The notes under the pieces were generated by a model. The model saw nothing but the letters and a program-made list of their open reading frames with translations, made no database searches and was not told the DNA's origin. Shown in pieces: positions 46,815-55,138 of a stretch of DNA of 64,000 nucleotides; the stretch's first letter is position 1, and every line of letters starts with the position of its first letter. The translations under genes were made by a program, and so were the position numbers. The stretch is from Rathayibacter rhapontici (lineage in GTDB: Bacteria > Actinomycetota > Actinomycetes > Actinomycetales > Microbacteriaceae): assembly GCF_001995175.1 (NCBI RefSeq), contig NZ_MUKN01000006.1, positions 26,920 through 90,919 of the forward strand, given 5' to 3'.

Positions 46815-47591
46815 CACCAGCGAGTCGGCGAGCGCCTCGGAGTGCTCGCGCCGCCAGCCGATGATCGGACCGGTGCCGCGCCCCTCGACCGGGCCCAGCG
46901 CGACGCTGACGCGGAACGCGGGGTCGAGCCGCGGCTCGGCCAGCCGGAACCGCACCCCGTCGATCCGCGCCTCCGCCGCGATCCGCGACTCGTGGATGAG
47001 GACGCGGTGCGGATCGACCTCGAGCCCGCGCCCATCGGCCTTCAGCACCGCCTCGATCCGCGTCCAGTGCAGGATCGGATCGGCCGGCCGGGCCGCCCCG
47101 ACCCAGAACGGCGCTCCCGCGACCCGCGTGATCTGCGCGCCGCGCTCGGCGGACCCCGCCGCCGGCTCGATGTCGACGCCCACGACACCGGCGCTGCTGG
47201 CGGCGACCACCACTGCTCCTGCGCAGTGCGCGACGCTGACCGACAGCGTGGCGAGGAGCGGATCCGCACCCTCGAGCCGCGGGCGTCCGTGCGGTCCCGC
47301 GCAGCCCGGGCAGCAGGCCACGACATCGATGCCGGAGGCGCTCCCGCCGGTGAGCTCCGCGGCGAGCATCCGCAGCAGCACGCGCCCGAAGACGAAGCGC
47401 TCGGCGACCGACGCGGCCGCCGTCGCCTCGTAGCGCTGCCGCTCCGCCGAGGTCAGCAGCGGCAGCAGGCGCTCGGCGTCGAGCGTCTGCTCGTCGAGCG
47501 CGAGCCAGCGCAGATGCACCCCCGGCAGATCGTGCCCGTCGTCCCGGCCGACCGCCGGCCGCGGTGCCCCCGTCGTGTCCGTCCCCCTCAT
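46800..47591 (-). CDS. 4'-phosphopantetheinyl transferase (Sfp type)
   Basis: A 263-residue enzyme that converts apo-carrier domains to the holo form using coenzyme A. Key motifs: RFVFGRVLLRMLAAEL (CoA-binding Arg region), SVAHCAGAVVVA, GVDIEP with the Mg ligand Asp, and WTRIEAVLKADGRGL, where the usual W-x-K-E has Ile in place of Lys. ATG 47591 is chosen. Its 3' end overlaps the M1 peptidase by 15 nt in convergent orientation. The obvious target in this window is Ser549 of the adjacent Pls-type synthetase. Confidence 0.87.
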   Translation of the reverse strand: MRGTDTTGAPRPAVGRDDGHDLPGVHLRWLALDEQTLDAERLLPLLTSAERQRYEATAAASVAERFVFGRVLLRMLAAELTGGSASGIDVVACCPGCAGPHGRPRLEGADPLLATLSVSVAHCAGAVVVAASSAGVVGVDIEPAAGSAERGAQITRVAGAPFWVGAARPADPILHWTRIEAVLKADGRGLEVDPHRVLIHESRIAAEARIDGVRFRLAEPRLDPAFRVSVALGPVEGRGTGPIIGWRREHSEALADSLVSAGR

Positions 47592-47602
47592 GCGCGTCCC
47601 CC

Positions 47603-48556
47603 TCAGAACCGTCGCGCGGGCGCGATGTGCTCGCCCCGCTCGTAGACCTCGCCGGCCGGTCCCACGATCAGGGGATCCGGTCCGTGCGCCCCGACGACCT
47701 CGTCGTCGCGTCCGTCGTACTCGTACAGGCTCAGCACGTGCCGCATGGCCTCGAGTCTCGCCCGCTTCTTGTCGTTGCTCTTCACGACCGTCCACGGAGC
47801 GTCGTCCGTGTCGGTCGCGGCGAGCATCGCCTCCTTGGCCGCCGTGTAGTCCTCCCACTTGTCGAGCGAGGCGAGGTCCATCGGCGAGAGCTTCCACTGC
47901 CGCACGGGGTCGATCATGCGGATGGTGAACCGCGTGCGCTGCTCCTCCGCCGACACCGAGAACCACAGTTTGACCAGGTCGATGCCGTCGCCGGCGAGCA
48001 TGCTCTCGAAGAGCGGCGTCTGCCGGATGAACTCGTCGTACTGCGCCGGGGTGCAGAACCCCATCACGCGCTCGACGCCGGCGCGGTTGTACCAGGAGCG
48101 GTCGAACAGCACGATCTCGCCCGCGGCGGGCAGGTGCGAGACGTAGCGCTGGAAGTACCACTGCGTCGCCTCCCGCTCGGTCGGCTTCTCGAGCGCCACG
48201 ACCCGGGCTCCGCGGGGGTTCAGGTGCTCGGTGAACCGCTTGATCGTGCCGCCCTTGCCGGCGGCGTCGCGCCCCTCGAAGACGACGACGAGCCGGCGTC
48301 CGTGCTTCTTGATCCAGTTCTGCAGCTTGAGCAGCTCGATCTGCAGCAGCCGCTTGCCCGCCTCGTACTCCTCCCGCGACATCCGCTCGTCGTAGGGGTA
48401 GCCCTCGCGCCACGTGTCGATGCGCGTGCCGTCGCGGTGCAGCAGCACCGGGTCGTCGTCGTCCTCGTCCAGCACGACGAGATCGCGGGCGTCGTCGGGG
48501 GTCAGGGTGCGGAGGAGCTCGGGGTCGACGCGAGCGGTCTCGGAGGCGGCGGTCAC
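47603..48556 (-). CDS. ppk2: polyphosphate kinase 2
   Basis: A 317-residue cytoplasmic kinase transferring phosphate between polyphosphate and nucleoside diphosphates. Walker A GRDAAGKGGTIKR, Walker B FDRSWYNR, lid-like region KPTEREATQWYFQRYVSHLP and RFTIRMIDPVRQWKLSPMD are all present; single-domain class I type. GTG 48556 is used since upstream sequence lacks similarity. The phosphopantetheinyl transferase starts 11 nt after its stop, so the two may be co-transcribed. Confidence 0.92.
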   Translation of the reverse strand: MTAASETARVDPELLRTLTPDDARDLVVLDEDDDDPVLLHRDGTRIDTWREGYPYDERMSREEYEAGKRLLQIELLKLQNWIKKHGRRLVVVFEGRDAAGKGGTIKRFTEHLNPRGARVVALEKPTEREATQWYFQRYVSHLPAAGEIVLFDRSWYNRAGVERVMGFCTPAQYDEFIRQTPLFESMLAGDGIDLVKLWFSVSAEEQRTRFTIRMIDPVRQWKLSPMDLASLDKWEDYTAAKEAMLAATDTDDAPWTVVKSNDKKRARLEAMRHVLSLYEYDGRDDEVVGAHGPDPLIVGPAGEVYERGEHIAPARRF

Positions 48557-48629
48557 GCGCCGACGGTAGACGCCCTCGGCGACGCGGGAGTGAACGGCCG
48601 GTGTCCTGGCGCGCCGTCCGGGCCGGACG

Positions 48630-48635
48630 TACCCT
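48630..48635 (+). promoter_or_regulatory. leaderless -10 box (TACCCT) of the DUF2277 gene
   Basis: TACCCT ends 6 nt before ATG 48642. Confidence 0.6.
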
Positions 48636-48641
48636 CGTCGC

Positions 48642-48914
48642 ATGTGCCGGAACATCCACACGCTCCACAACTTCGAGCCCGCCGCGACCGATGACGAAGT
48701 GCACGCCGCCGCCCTCCAGTACGTGCGCAAGATCAGCGGCACGACGAAGCCGTCGAAGGCGAACCAGGAGGCGTTCGATCGCGCGGTCGCCGACATCGCG
48801 CACATCACGGGGCACCTCCTCGAGGACCTCGTGGCGGCCGTCCCGCCGAAGGACCGCGAGGTCGAGGCGGCGAAGGCGCGCGAGCGCTCGGCGAAGCGGT
48901 TCGCGACCGCCTGA
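48642..48914 (+). CDS. DUF2277 family protein
   Basis: A 90-residue protein that matches DUF2277 over its length: MCRNIHTLHNFEPAATDDEV at the N-terminus, then AAALQYVRKISG and ANQEAFDRAVADI. The family is small, all-helical and of unknown function. It is leaderless here. It overlaps no neighbour and is convergent with the SDR gene, 2 nt apart. Confidence 0.88.
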   Translation: MCRNIHTLHNFEPAATDDEVHAAALQYVRKISGTTKPSKANQEAFDRAVADIAHITGHLLEDLVAAVPPKDREVEAAKARERSAKRFATA

Positions 48915-48916
48915 GC

Positions 48917-49600
48917 TCAGTCGTCGAAGGCGGCGGGTGGCAGGTCCTTCTCGCCGGATTCGACCGCGTCCACGATGCGCTTCGCGACGGCCTCCGGAGC
49001 GAGGCCCGCGCCGAAGCGGGGCGCCTCGCCCGCCAGCGGATGCTGCGACAGCTCCGTCTCGGTGTGGCCGGGGCGCGCGTCCAGGAGCAGGACGCCCGCT
49101 TTCCTGTACTCGCGCGCGGACGCCTTCACGAACGAGTGCAGGGCCGCCTTGGACGCGGAGTACGCGGCGAGGCCGGCCGTCGGCGCCTCGGCGACGACTC
49201 CGCTGATCGTGACCGCGAACGGCTCGCGCCCCTCGGAGGCGGAGGCCGCCAGTGGGGCGAAGGCTGCGGTCAGCACACGGATCGGCGCCAGAGCGTTCAC
49301 CTCCACGAGCTCCTCGAGGACGGTCTCGTCCAGCTCGGCCGAGGGCCCGAAGGCGACGACGCCCGCGGCGATGACGACGCCGTCGAGACGCCCGTGGCGC
49401 TCGAGCGCCTCGGCGATCAGCCGAGCGGGTGCGTCCTCCCCGCGGAGATCCGCGACGAGCGGCTGCTCGCCCAGAGCGGCGGCGTCGCGGCCGGATCGGA
49501 CGGTTCGTGCGCCGCGGCTCTCGAACTCGTCGGCGATCAGCCGGCCGAGCCCTCCCGAGGCGCCGAGGACCAGGATGACCGCGTCGTCGAATCTGCTCAT
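48917..49600 (-). CDS. short-chain dehydrogenase/reductase
   Basis: A 227-residue cytoplasmic oxidoreductase. The cofactor loop is GASGGLGR (residues about 13-20), the NAG-equivalent motif IAAGVVAFG, catalytic Ser in TISGVVAE and YSASKAA with the Tyr-Lys pair. An SRD-like SGRDAAA after beta-2 suggests NADP(H). TAGGCT at 49607-49612 ends 6 nt before ATG 49600, so it is leaderless. The substrate is unknown. Confidence 0.85.
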   Translation of the reverse strand: MSRFDDAVILVLGASGGLGRLIADEFESRGARTVRSGRDAAALGEQPLVADLRGEDAPARLIAEALERHGRLDGVVIAAGVVAFGPSAELDETVLEELVEVNALAPIRVLTAAFAPLAASASEGREPFAVTISGVVAEAPTAGLAAYSASKAALHSFVKASAREYRKAGVLLLDARPGHTETELSQHPLAGEAPRFGAGLAPEAVAKRIVDAVESGEKDLPPAAFDD

Positions 49601-49606
49601 GACCGG

Positions 49607-49612
49607 AGCCTA
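49607..49612 (-). promoter_or_regulatory. leaderless -10 box (TAGGCT) of the SDR gene
   Basis: TAGGCT on the minus strand, 6 nt before ATG 49600. It is divergent from TAGCCT at 49664-49669. Confidence 0.6.
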
Positions 49613-49663
49613 GCCAGCGTGATTGGCGCAGATCGGCACTTCCGCGACCCTCTCCCCCGCCCC

Positions 49664-49669
49664 TAGCCT
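49664..49669 (+). promoter_or_regulatory. leaderless -10 box (TAGCCT) of a small gene
   Basis: TAGCCT ends 7 nt before ATG 49677 and decides the start of the short downstream gene. Confidence 0.6.
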
Positions 49670-49676
49670 TGTCGCC

Positions 49677-49880
49677 ATGCCCGGACCCGAGACCAGTACC
49701 GTGCTGCGGACCCTCGTCGAGATCCTCGAGGACCCGGCGCCGATCAACCCCGGCCACGCCCAGCACGTCTCGGAGCTGATCCACGAGGTCCTGGCCGAGG
49801 ACGCGCCGACCGGAGGCAGCCCGCTGCCCCTCGCCGCCCTCGCCCCCGAGGACCCGTCGGTGGAGGATCCCGCGCTGTGA
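49677..49880 (+). CDS. small acidic hypothetical protein
   Basis: A 67-residue acidic protein (ETSTVLRTLVEILEDPAPI, then GHAQHVSELIHEVLAED and a Pro/Glu-rich tail). Probably one or two helices, no cysteines, no membrane segment. I do not recognise a family. The leaderless promoter and normal codon use support it as a real gene. It stands alone between the SDR gene and a DUF1877-like gene. Confidence 0.55.
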   Translation: MPGPETSTVLRTLVEILEDPAPINPGHAQHVSELIHEVLAEDAPTGGSPLPLAALAPEDPSVEDPAL

Positions 49881-49911
49881 GCGCGACGGCGGCTTCTCTT
49901 CGATCGGTGTC

Positions 49912-50403
49912 TCAGCCGATCAGGTAAGCGAAGCCGCGCCCGGTCGCGGCGACCTGCCTGACGAAGACAACCGCCCTGTGCAGGAAGTCGAGCACGTACT
50001 CGTCCTCCTCTCCGGCGCCCGATGCCGAGGTCAGCTCGTCCTGAAGCGCCACTAAGTCCGCCGCGATGAGTGGGACCTCGTCAGGAGTGATCGCTCGCGA
50101 CCACGAGATCCAGCCGAGGTCGACCGGGGTGACTCGACCTTCGAACATGCGATGACTCGGACGAGCAGCGGAGTGGGCGTTCGCCGGTGCTGTCAGGGCC
50201 TGCAGTGCGGACCAGGCCTTGTCCAGGTAGAGCATCTCGGATTTCGGCACCGATTGGACGAAGTCGGTGACAGCCGACATCGCGCCCGGCGGGAGACCCC
50301 ACGCATCGGCGAGGGGATCGGCGGAGATGACGCTCCGGGGATCGGCGAGGGCCGACTCTGTCGCGTCGGCGTCGAAGGTGTAGGCGTAATAGCGGATTCC
50401 CAT
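49912..50403 (-). CDS. DUF1877/YfbM-like hypothetical protein
   Basis: A 163-residue protein starting MGIRYYAYTFDADATESALAD, resembling the conserved beginning of DUF1877/YfbM-type proteins, with YLDKAWSALQALT and DLGWISWSRAITPDEV. ATG 50403 gives this standard N-terminus; an in-frame GTG at 50472 adds only a Ser/Arg-rich leader. No catalytic residues are evident. Function unknown; some DUF1877 members occur as immunity proteins, but no toxin gene is adjacent. Confidence 0.6.
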   Translation of the reverse strand: MGIRYYAYTFDADATESALADPRSVISADPLADAWGLPPGAMSAVTDFVQSVPKSEMLYLDKAWSALQALTAPANAHSAARPSHRMFEGRVTPVDLGWISWSRAITPDEVPLIAADLVALQDELTSASGAGEEDEYVLDFLHRAVVFVRQVAATGRGFAYLIG

Positions 50404-50555
50404 GCGGCGAGCGTGCAGTGCTCGGTCGCCGGCCCGGGAACGACGAGACGGTTCTGCGGAGGATCCGGTCATCGGGTCCCCTCGGGAGGACGTGAGCGCC
50501 CGCTCGTCTCCGACCCCATCGGTAGACTCGCCGGGCTGAGACGAAGGGGGCTCCG

Positions 50556-51626
50556 GTGCAGCAGGACTCGACGGCCGCGGCCGGCTGGTACGCGGACGGT
50601 GACGGCACGGTGCGCTGGTGGGACGGCGAGCGCTGGACAGAGGCGCGGAAGTCGGCCTCCGACGGGGCCTCGCCCCGCGTCCTGGACGGCGCTCCGGCCC
50701 ACTACCGGCTCCCGAACGCCGACGGCGCCGCCACCGTCGACGTCGTCGGCGAGTCCGACCGCCTCGAGGAGATCGCCGCCGTGCTCGGACGGACCCTGAA
50801 GAAGGACGAGCGCCACGAGCAGCGGATCGACGTCCAGCTCGTCCCCGAGCCGGACCGTCCCGGCGACCCGAACGCGGTCTCCGTGCGGGCGGCGGGCCGG
50901 GTCATCGGCTACCTGCCCGACTCCGCCGCCTATCAGCCGCCGCTGGCGCGCATCACGGCGAGCGGAGTGGTGCCGACGACGGGCGCGCAACTGACGGCGA
51001 CCCGGTCGAGCCGCGGACTGCGCGCCTCCGTCCGCCTCGCCCTCGTCGACGCCGAGCTGATCACGCCCGCGAACACCCCGCCGACAACGCCCTACTCGCT
51101 CATCCTGTGGGGCCGCGGCCTCCAGGTGCTCCGCGAGGACGAGCACTTCGCGCAGCTCGTCCACGTCCTGCCCGGCGGCGGCCGGAGCCTCGTGATCGTG
51201 ACTCTCCATCCGCTCGACGACAGGATCGAGATCCGCCTCGACGGCTCCCGCGTCGGCGAGCTCTCCCCCGCCGTCTCGCAGCAGTTCGCGCCGACCGTCC
51301 GGCATCTGCAGAGCCTCGGCCTGACCGCCGCCGCCCACGCCGCCCTGCGCAGCTCCCCGCTCCAGGCCGAGCTGACCCTGCAGGCCGCGCGCGCCTCCGA
51401 GCTGCCGGAGCACTGGGTCGACGGCCCGCCGGTCGTGCTGCCCTCGCTGGTGCCGACGTCGGCCTCGTACGATCTGCCCGCCGCGTACGTGACGCCGTTG
51501 CGACCCACTCCGCTGACGTCGGAGGAGGCCGCCCGCGCGACCCGCCGGCTGGTCGCCTGGATCGTCGTCGGCACGTCCCTCCTCGTCGGCCTCTCGAGCT
51601 GGTTCATCGGCGACGTGCTGAACTGA
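50556..51626 (+). CDS. DUF2510 + HIRAN-like domain protein with C-terminal membrane anchor
   Basis: A 356-residue protein. The N-terminus carries a DUF2510 motif (AAGWYADGDGTVRWWDGERWTE, about 8-30). Residues about 90-135 (QRIDVQLVPEPDRPGDPNAVSVRAAGRVIGYLP) resemble a HIRAN domain, a single-stranded DNA-end binding fold. A middle region of about 150 residues is unassigned and a single C-terminal helix (LVAWIVVGTSLLVGLSSWFIG) would anchor it in the membrane. GTG 50556 follows AAGGGGG; TAGACT at 50523-50528 is the -10. Function unknown. Confidence 0.6.
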   Translation: MQQDSTAAAGWYADGDGTVRWWDGERWTEARKSASDGASPRVLDGAPAHYRLPNADGAATVDVVGESDRLEEIAAVLGRTLKKDERHEQRIDVQLVPEPDRPGDPNAVSVRAAGRVIGYLPDSAAYQPPLARITASGVVPTTGAQLTATRSSRGLRASVRLALVDAELITPANTPPTTPYSLILWGRGLQVLREDEHFAQLVHVLPGGGRSLVIVTLHPLDDRIEIRLDGSRVGELSPAVSQQFAPTVRHLQSLGLTAAAHAALRSSPLQAELTLQAARASELPEHWVDGPPVVLPSLVPTSASYDLPAAYVTPLRPTPLTSEEAARATRRLVAWIVVGTSLLVGLSSWFIGDVLN

Positions 51627-51765
51627 GGGTGGCGTGTCACCGTTCGGATGGCTCCTCCGAGGCGGACAGCGCGCGCCGCGCCGCGAGTCAGTGGTCGACC
51701 GACCGGCTGGCTACGCTGGTCGAGGTGCGCTCGGGCGCGGGGGCGCCGGATGAGGGGGCTCTTCG

Positions 51766-52299
51766 GTGAACGGATCAGAGGCGGCCGACTGGATCTCGGC
51801 TCTCGCGACGATCGGAGCCCTCGGCGCAGCCGTCTGGGCGGTCGTCGTCTCCCGCCGACTCCATCGCGTCGAGACGGACCGCGACGAGGTGTCGGCGGAG
51901 CGGGCGAAGCGCGAGCAGGCCTCCGGCATCGCCGCCCGGTGCATCGGCAGGTCCGCGGAGGACGAGCGACAGCGCCGCGGGCTGCTCCTGCACAACAGCT
52001 CGGACGCCCCGGTGTTCGAGGTCGAGGTGAGCAGCACCTACGCACCGCGCAAGTCGCACGAGCCTCAGCGATTGGCTCCGCTCCGGCTGGCGATCCTGCC
52101 TCCCGGCGACTACGTCGTCTTCGGCGACACCACGTATCCCTGGACCCTGCCCGTCGAGCGGACCGCCCGATCGGAGGAGGCCGTCCCCATCATGAACAAC
52201 CCCGGCTGGACCGTCACGGAGATGTCCTTCCGCGACGCCCACGGCCTCCTTTGGCGCCGGACGGGCGGCTCGCTCCACGAGGTCACGACCACGCCGTGA
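51766..52299 (+). CDS. hypothetical protein with one N-terminal membrane helix
   Basis: A 177-residue protein. A membrane helix at about 8-30 (WISALATIGALGAAVWAVVV) is followed by a charged coiled-coil-like stretch (VETDRDEVSAERAKREQ) and a beta-rich domain with LLLHNSSDAPVFEVEVS and LPPGDYVVFG. I do not recognise a named family, though the layout resembles small phage- or stress-associated membrane proteins. GTG 51766 is the start. It ends convergent to ychF with a nested palindrome between. Confidence 0.5.
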   Translation: MNGSEAADWISALATIGALGAAVWAVVVSRRLHRVETDRDEVSAERAKREQASGIAARCIGRSAEDERQRRGLLLHNSSDAPVFEVEVSSTYAPRKSHEPQRLAPLRLAILPPGDYVVFGDTTYPWTLPVERTARSEEAVPIMNNPGWTVTEMSFRDAHGLLWRRTGGSLHEVTTTP

Positions 52300-52376
52300 G
52301 GGCGACCGAGCACGACTGCCGTTGGCGTCGGAGCAGGCAGCAATCCACGTCCGAGGTCGTCGACGCGCCGATACTT

Positions 52377-52448
52377 CGGCTCGTGGAAGCAGCTTCGGCT
52401 CGCAGGAACCCGCGGATTCCTACTAGCCGAGAGCGGTTCGACGAGCCG
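52377..52448. terminator. triple nested palindrome between convergent genes
   Basis: CGGCTCGT...ACGAGCCG (outer), GCTTCGGCT...AGCCGAGAGC (middle) and AGGAA...TTCCT (inner) are nested within 72 bp, forming one long interrupted hairpin at the 3' ends of the hypothetical gene and ychF. Confidence 0.6.
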
Positions 52449-52456
52449 GAGCCCGA

Positions 52457-53530
52457 CTACACGTTGAAGCGGAACTCCACCACGTCGCCGTCCTGCATCA
52501 CGTAGTCCTTGCCCTCGATGCGGGCCTTGCCCTTCGAGCGGGCCTCCGCGATCGACCCGGTCTCGACCAGGTCGTCGAACGAGATGATCTCGGCCTTGAT
52601 GAAGCCCTTCTGGAAGTCGGTGTGGATCACGCCGGCCGCCTGCGGGGCGGTCCAGCCCTTCCCGATCGTCCAGGCGCGGGTCTCCTTCGGGCCGGCCGTG
52701 AGGTAGGTCTGCAGGCCCAGCGTGTCGAAGCCGATGCGCGCGAGCTGGTTCAGGCCCGACTCCGTCTGGCCGGTCGACTCGAGCATCTCGGCGGCGTCGG
52801 CCTCGTCGAGGTCGATCAGCTCGGACTCGATCTTCGCGTCGAGGAAGATCGCCTGAGCGGGAGCGACGAGTGCCGAGAGCTCGGCCTTGCGGGCGTCGTC
52901 GGTGAGCACGGCCTCGTCGACGTTGAAGACGTAGATGAAGGGCTTGGCGGTCAGGAGCCCGAGCTCGCGGATCGGCTCGAGGTCGATCGTGGTCGCCGAC
53001 AGCGGCTTGCCGGAGTCGAGGAACTCGCGCGCCTTCTTCGCGGTCTCGAGCACGATCGGCTCGATCTTGCGGCCCTTGAGCTCCTTCTCGTACCGCGCCT
53101 CGGCCTTCTCGAGGGTCTGCAGGTCGGCGAGGATCAGCTCGGTGTTGATGGTCTCCATGTCGCTGGCGGCGTCGACCTTGCCGTCGACGTGCACGACGTC
53201 CGAGTCCTCGAAGCCGCGGATGACCTGCGCGATGGCGTCGGCCTCGCGGATGTTGGCGAGGAACTTGTTGCCGAGCCCCTCCCCCTCGGACGCGCCGCGG
53301 ACGATGCCGGCGATGTCGACGAACGAGACGGGGGCGGGCAGGATGCGCTCCGAGCCGAAGATCCCGGCGAGCACCTCCAGCCGCGGGTCGGGCAGGTTCA
53401 CGACTCCGACGTTGGGCTCGATCGTCGCGAACGGGTAGTTCGCCGCGAGCACCGTGTTCTTGGTCAGTGCGTTGAAGAGCGTCGACTTGCCGACGTTGGG
53501 GAGACCGACGATTGCGATAGTGAGAGCCAC
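52457..53530 (-). CDS. ychF: redox-regulated ATPase YchF (Obg family)
   Basis: A 357-residue P-loop protein that prefers ATP over GTP. G1 [13 protein letters not shown]3 [19 protein letters not shown], a C-terminal TGS domain with [21 protein letters not shown] and the invariant end [22 protein letters not shown] 53530 is chosen: TAGGAT at 53539-53544 ends 8 nt upstream, and the protein then starts [12 protein letters not shown]. Binds ribosomes and acts in stress responses in studied bacteria. Confidence 0.95.
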   Translation of the reverse strand: MALTIAIVGLPNVGKSTLFNALTKNTVLAANYPFATIEPNVGVVNLPDPRLEVLAGIFGSERILPAPVSFVDIAGIVRGASEGEGLGNKFLANIREADAIAQVIRGFEDSDVVHVDGKVDAASDMETINTELILADLQTLEKAEARYEKELKGRKIEPIVLETAKKAREFLDSGKPLSATTIDLEPIRELGLLTAKPFIYVFNVDEAVLTDDARKAELSALVAPAQAIFLDAKIESELIDLDEADAAEMLESTGQTESGLNQLARIGFDTLGLQTYLTAGPKETRAWTIGKGWTAPQAAGVIHTDFQKGFIKAEIISFDDLVETGSIAEARSKGKARIEGKDYVMQDGDVVEFRFNV

Positions 53531-53538
53531 GGGCATCC

Positions 53539-53544
53539 ATCCTA
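53539..53544 (-). promoter_or_regulatory. leaderless -10 box (TAGGAT) of ychF
   Basis: On the minus strand, 8 nt before GTG 53530; too close to ATG 53536 for that codon to be the start. Confidence 0.55.
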
Positions 53545-53610
53545 CGGCGTGGCGGCGCGGGCCCCGCGTGCCGCTCACGGCGGCGTCGGAGGTGCGTGAG
53601 AGGGTGAAGC

Positions 53611-54198
53611 GTGCCCATCGACTTCACCGCCATCGATTTCGAGACCGCCAACTCCCACGGAGCCTCCGCCTGCTCGGTGGGGCTCGTGAAGGTCCGCGAC
53701 GGCCGCGTCGTCGACCGCGCGGGGTGGCTCATCCGCCCGCCGTTCGGCTTCGACGACTTCCTCGAGTGGAACACCCGGATCCACGGCATCCGCAAGGCGG
53801 ACGTGCACGGCGCCCTCGGCTGGAGCGACCAGTTCGCCGACCTCGCGGCGTTCGCCGGCGACGACGTCTTCGTCGCGCACAACGCCGGCTTCGACATGGG
53901 CGTCATCCGGGCCGCCTGCGCGGCGACGGAGCTCGAGCACCCCGAGTACGACTACCTCTGCTCGCTGCAGCTCGCTCGCAAGACCTACGAGCTCGAGTCC
54001 TACCGGCTGCCGTTCGTCGCCCGCGCGGCCGGCTTCGAGGACTTCCGCCACCACGACGCCTCCGCCGATGCCGAGGCGTGCGCGGCGATCGTCGTGCACG
54101 CGGCCGAGCGCCACGGAGCGCGCAGCATGGCCGAGCTGGGCGAGCTCGCCGGAATCGCCCTCAAGCGCCTGCGCCCCGCGACGCCCGTCGCGGCCTGA
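53611..54198 (+). CDS. DEDDh-type 3'-5' exonuclease (DNA polymerase III epsilon-like)
   Basis: A 195-residue exonuclease. ExoI motif AIDFETAN (Asp and Glu ligands), ExoII FVAHNAGFDMGVI with Asp, and ExoIII HHDASADAEACA with the His and Asp, so the two-metal site is complete. It lacks the polymerase-binding extension of DnaQ, so it is probably an independent repair nuclease. GTG 53611 is the start. It is divergent from ychF and convergent, 6 nt apart, with the secreted protein gene. Confidence 0.85.
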   Translation: MPIDFTAIDFETANSHGASACSVGLVKVRDGRVVDRAGWLIRPPFGFDDFLEWNTRIHGIRKADVHGALGWSDQFADLAAFAGDDVFVAHNAGFDMGVIRAACAATELEHPEYDYLCSLQLARKTYELESYRLPFVARAAGFEDFRHHDASADAEACAAIVVHAAERHGARSMAELGELAGIALKRLRPATPVAA

Positions 54199-54204
54199 CT
54201 CCGC

Positions 54205-55083
54205 TCATCCGGCGCGCGGGTCGCCGAACCAGTCGCTGAACAGGCGCCAGAAGTTGCGGTTCCCGTACGCCGAGCACGCGTCTCCCTCGCCGTACAGGTT
54301 CTCGAGCGCCGCCGCGTTCGGCTGGTAGGGCCTGTAGTAGTAGAGCCCCGCGGTCGCCGCGTTCTCGATCAGCACCGGGGCCGTGCCGCAGGTCGCATCG
54401 GGCGAGTACTGCACCTCGCTCACGGCGCCGACGGGGTACCAGTCGAAGCTGCTCTCGGGGTTCGCGTAGCGCTGGAACTGCCACGCCGCTCCGTACACCT
54501 GGCCGAAGAAGCCGAAGTAGTCGCTGTCGCAGTCGGCCGTGTCGGGGCAGCCATAGCCCGTCGCGCTGCGGAACTGCCGCTCGCCGGGGGACGGATCGGT
54601 CACCAACGACTGCTCCTTCTGCAGCAGCACCAGGAGCACCGCGGGACTGACGTCGCAGGCGGCCCCGACCGACCCGATGATCTCGGCCGCCGAGCGCCCC
54701 GGGCCTCCGACGTACGCGGCGCACTGCTCGTCGGCCGCCACGTCGCCCGTGTCCTCCGCGTAGTCGCGCAGGCAGGGCACGTCGACGCCCTCGCACTCGA
54801 GCACCCGCGCGTTCAGGAACGCCTGGATCGCGGTCGGCGCGAGCGCGTCGCCGTCGAAGAAGACCGCGTCGGACACGATCTCGCCGGGGTCGAACGCCGA
54901 GCCGTCGGCTCTCGGCGCGAGGTCGGTCCACATCCGCACATCGGCCCCCGACGAGGGAGTCGCGGCGGACGCGCCGAGACCGCTCGCACCGGTCAGCAGC
55001 ACCGCCGCCGCCAGCGACACGAGAGCGGCCGCTCCTCCCCGGCGCCGCCGAACGGCGCGCGGGGAGGGGACGGCCGCACTCAT
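54205..55083 (-). CDS. secreted protein with SLT-like QKE motif (paralogue of the next gene)
   Basis: A 292-residue exported protein: signal peptide of about 40 residues ending ASA-A. The mature domain shares with the 728-residue neighbour SDAVFFD, a GVxVPCL cysteine, LLVLLQKEQSLVT, ATGYGCPDTADCDS, GFFGQVYGAAWQFQRYANP and a final CSAYGNRNFWRLFSDWFGD. The LLxLLQKExSL segment resembles the catalytic-Glu helix of lysozyme-like transglycosylases, so a cell-wall hydrolase is possible but unproven. Six conserved cysteines suggest disulfides. TAGCGT at 55090-55095 ends 6 nt before ATG 55083: leaderless. Confidence 0.65.
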   Translation of the reverse strand: MSAAVPSPRAVRRRRGGAAALVSLAAAVLLTGASGLGASAATPSSGADVRMWTDLAPRADGSAFDPGEIVSDAVFFDGDALAPTAIQAFLNARVLECEGVDVPCLRDYAEDTGDVAADEQCAAYVGGPGRSAAEIIGSVGAACDVSPAVLLVLLQKEQSLVTDPSPGERQFRSATGYGCPDTADCDSDYFGFFGQVYGAAWQFQRYANPESSFDWYPVGAVSEVQYSPDATCGTAPVLIENAATAGLYYYRPYQPNAAALENLYGEGDACSAYGNRNFWRLFSDWFGDPRAG

Positions 55084-55089
55084 GCCTCC

Positions 55090-55095
55090 ACGCTA
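55090..55095 (-). promoter_or_regulatory. leaderless -10 box (TAGCGT)
   Basis: On the minus strand, 6 nt before ATG 55083. Confidence 0.55.
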
Positions 55096-55138
55096 GCGGC
55101 GACCCCCGACGGGGTCCGCCGCACGGCGTGATGCGGGA

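Noticed and set aside
49912..50472. DUF1877-like protein as an immunity partner
   Set aside because: No adjacent toxin or secretion gene; only a family-level association.
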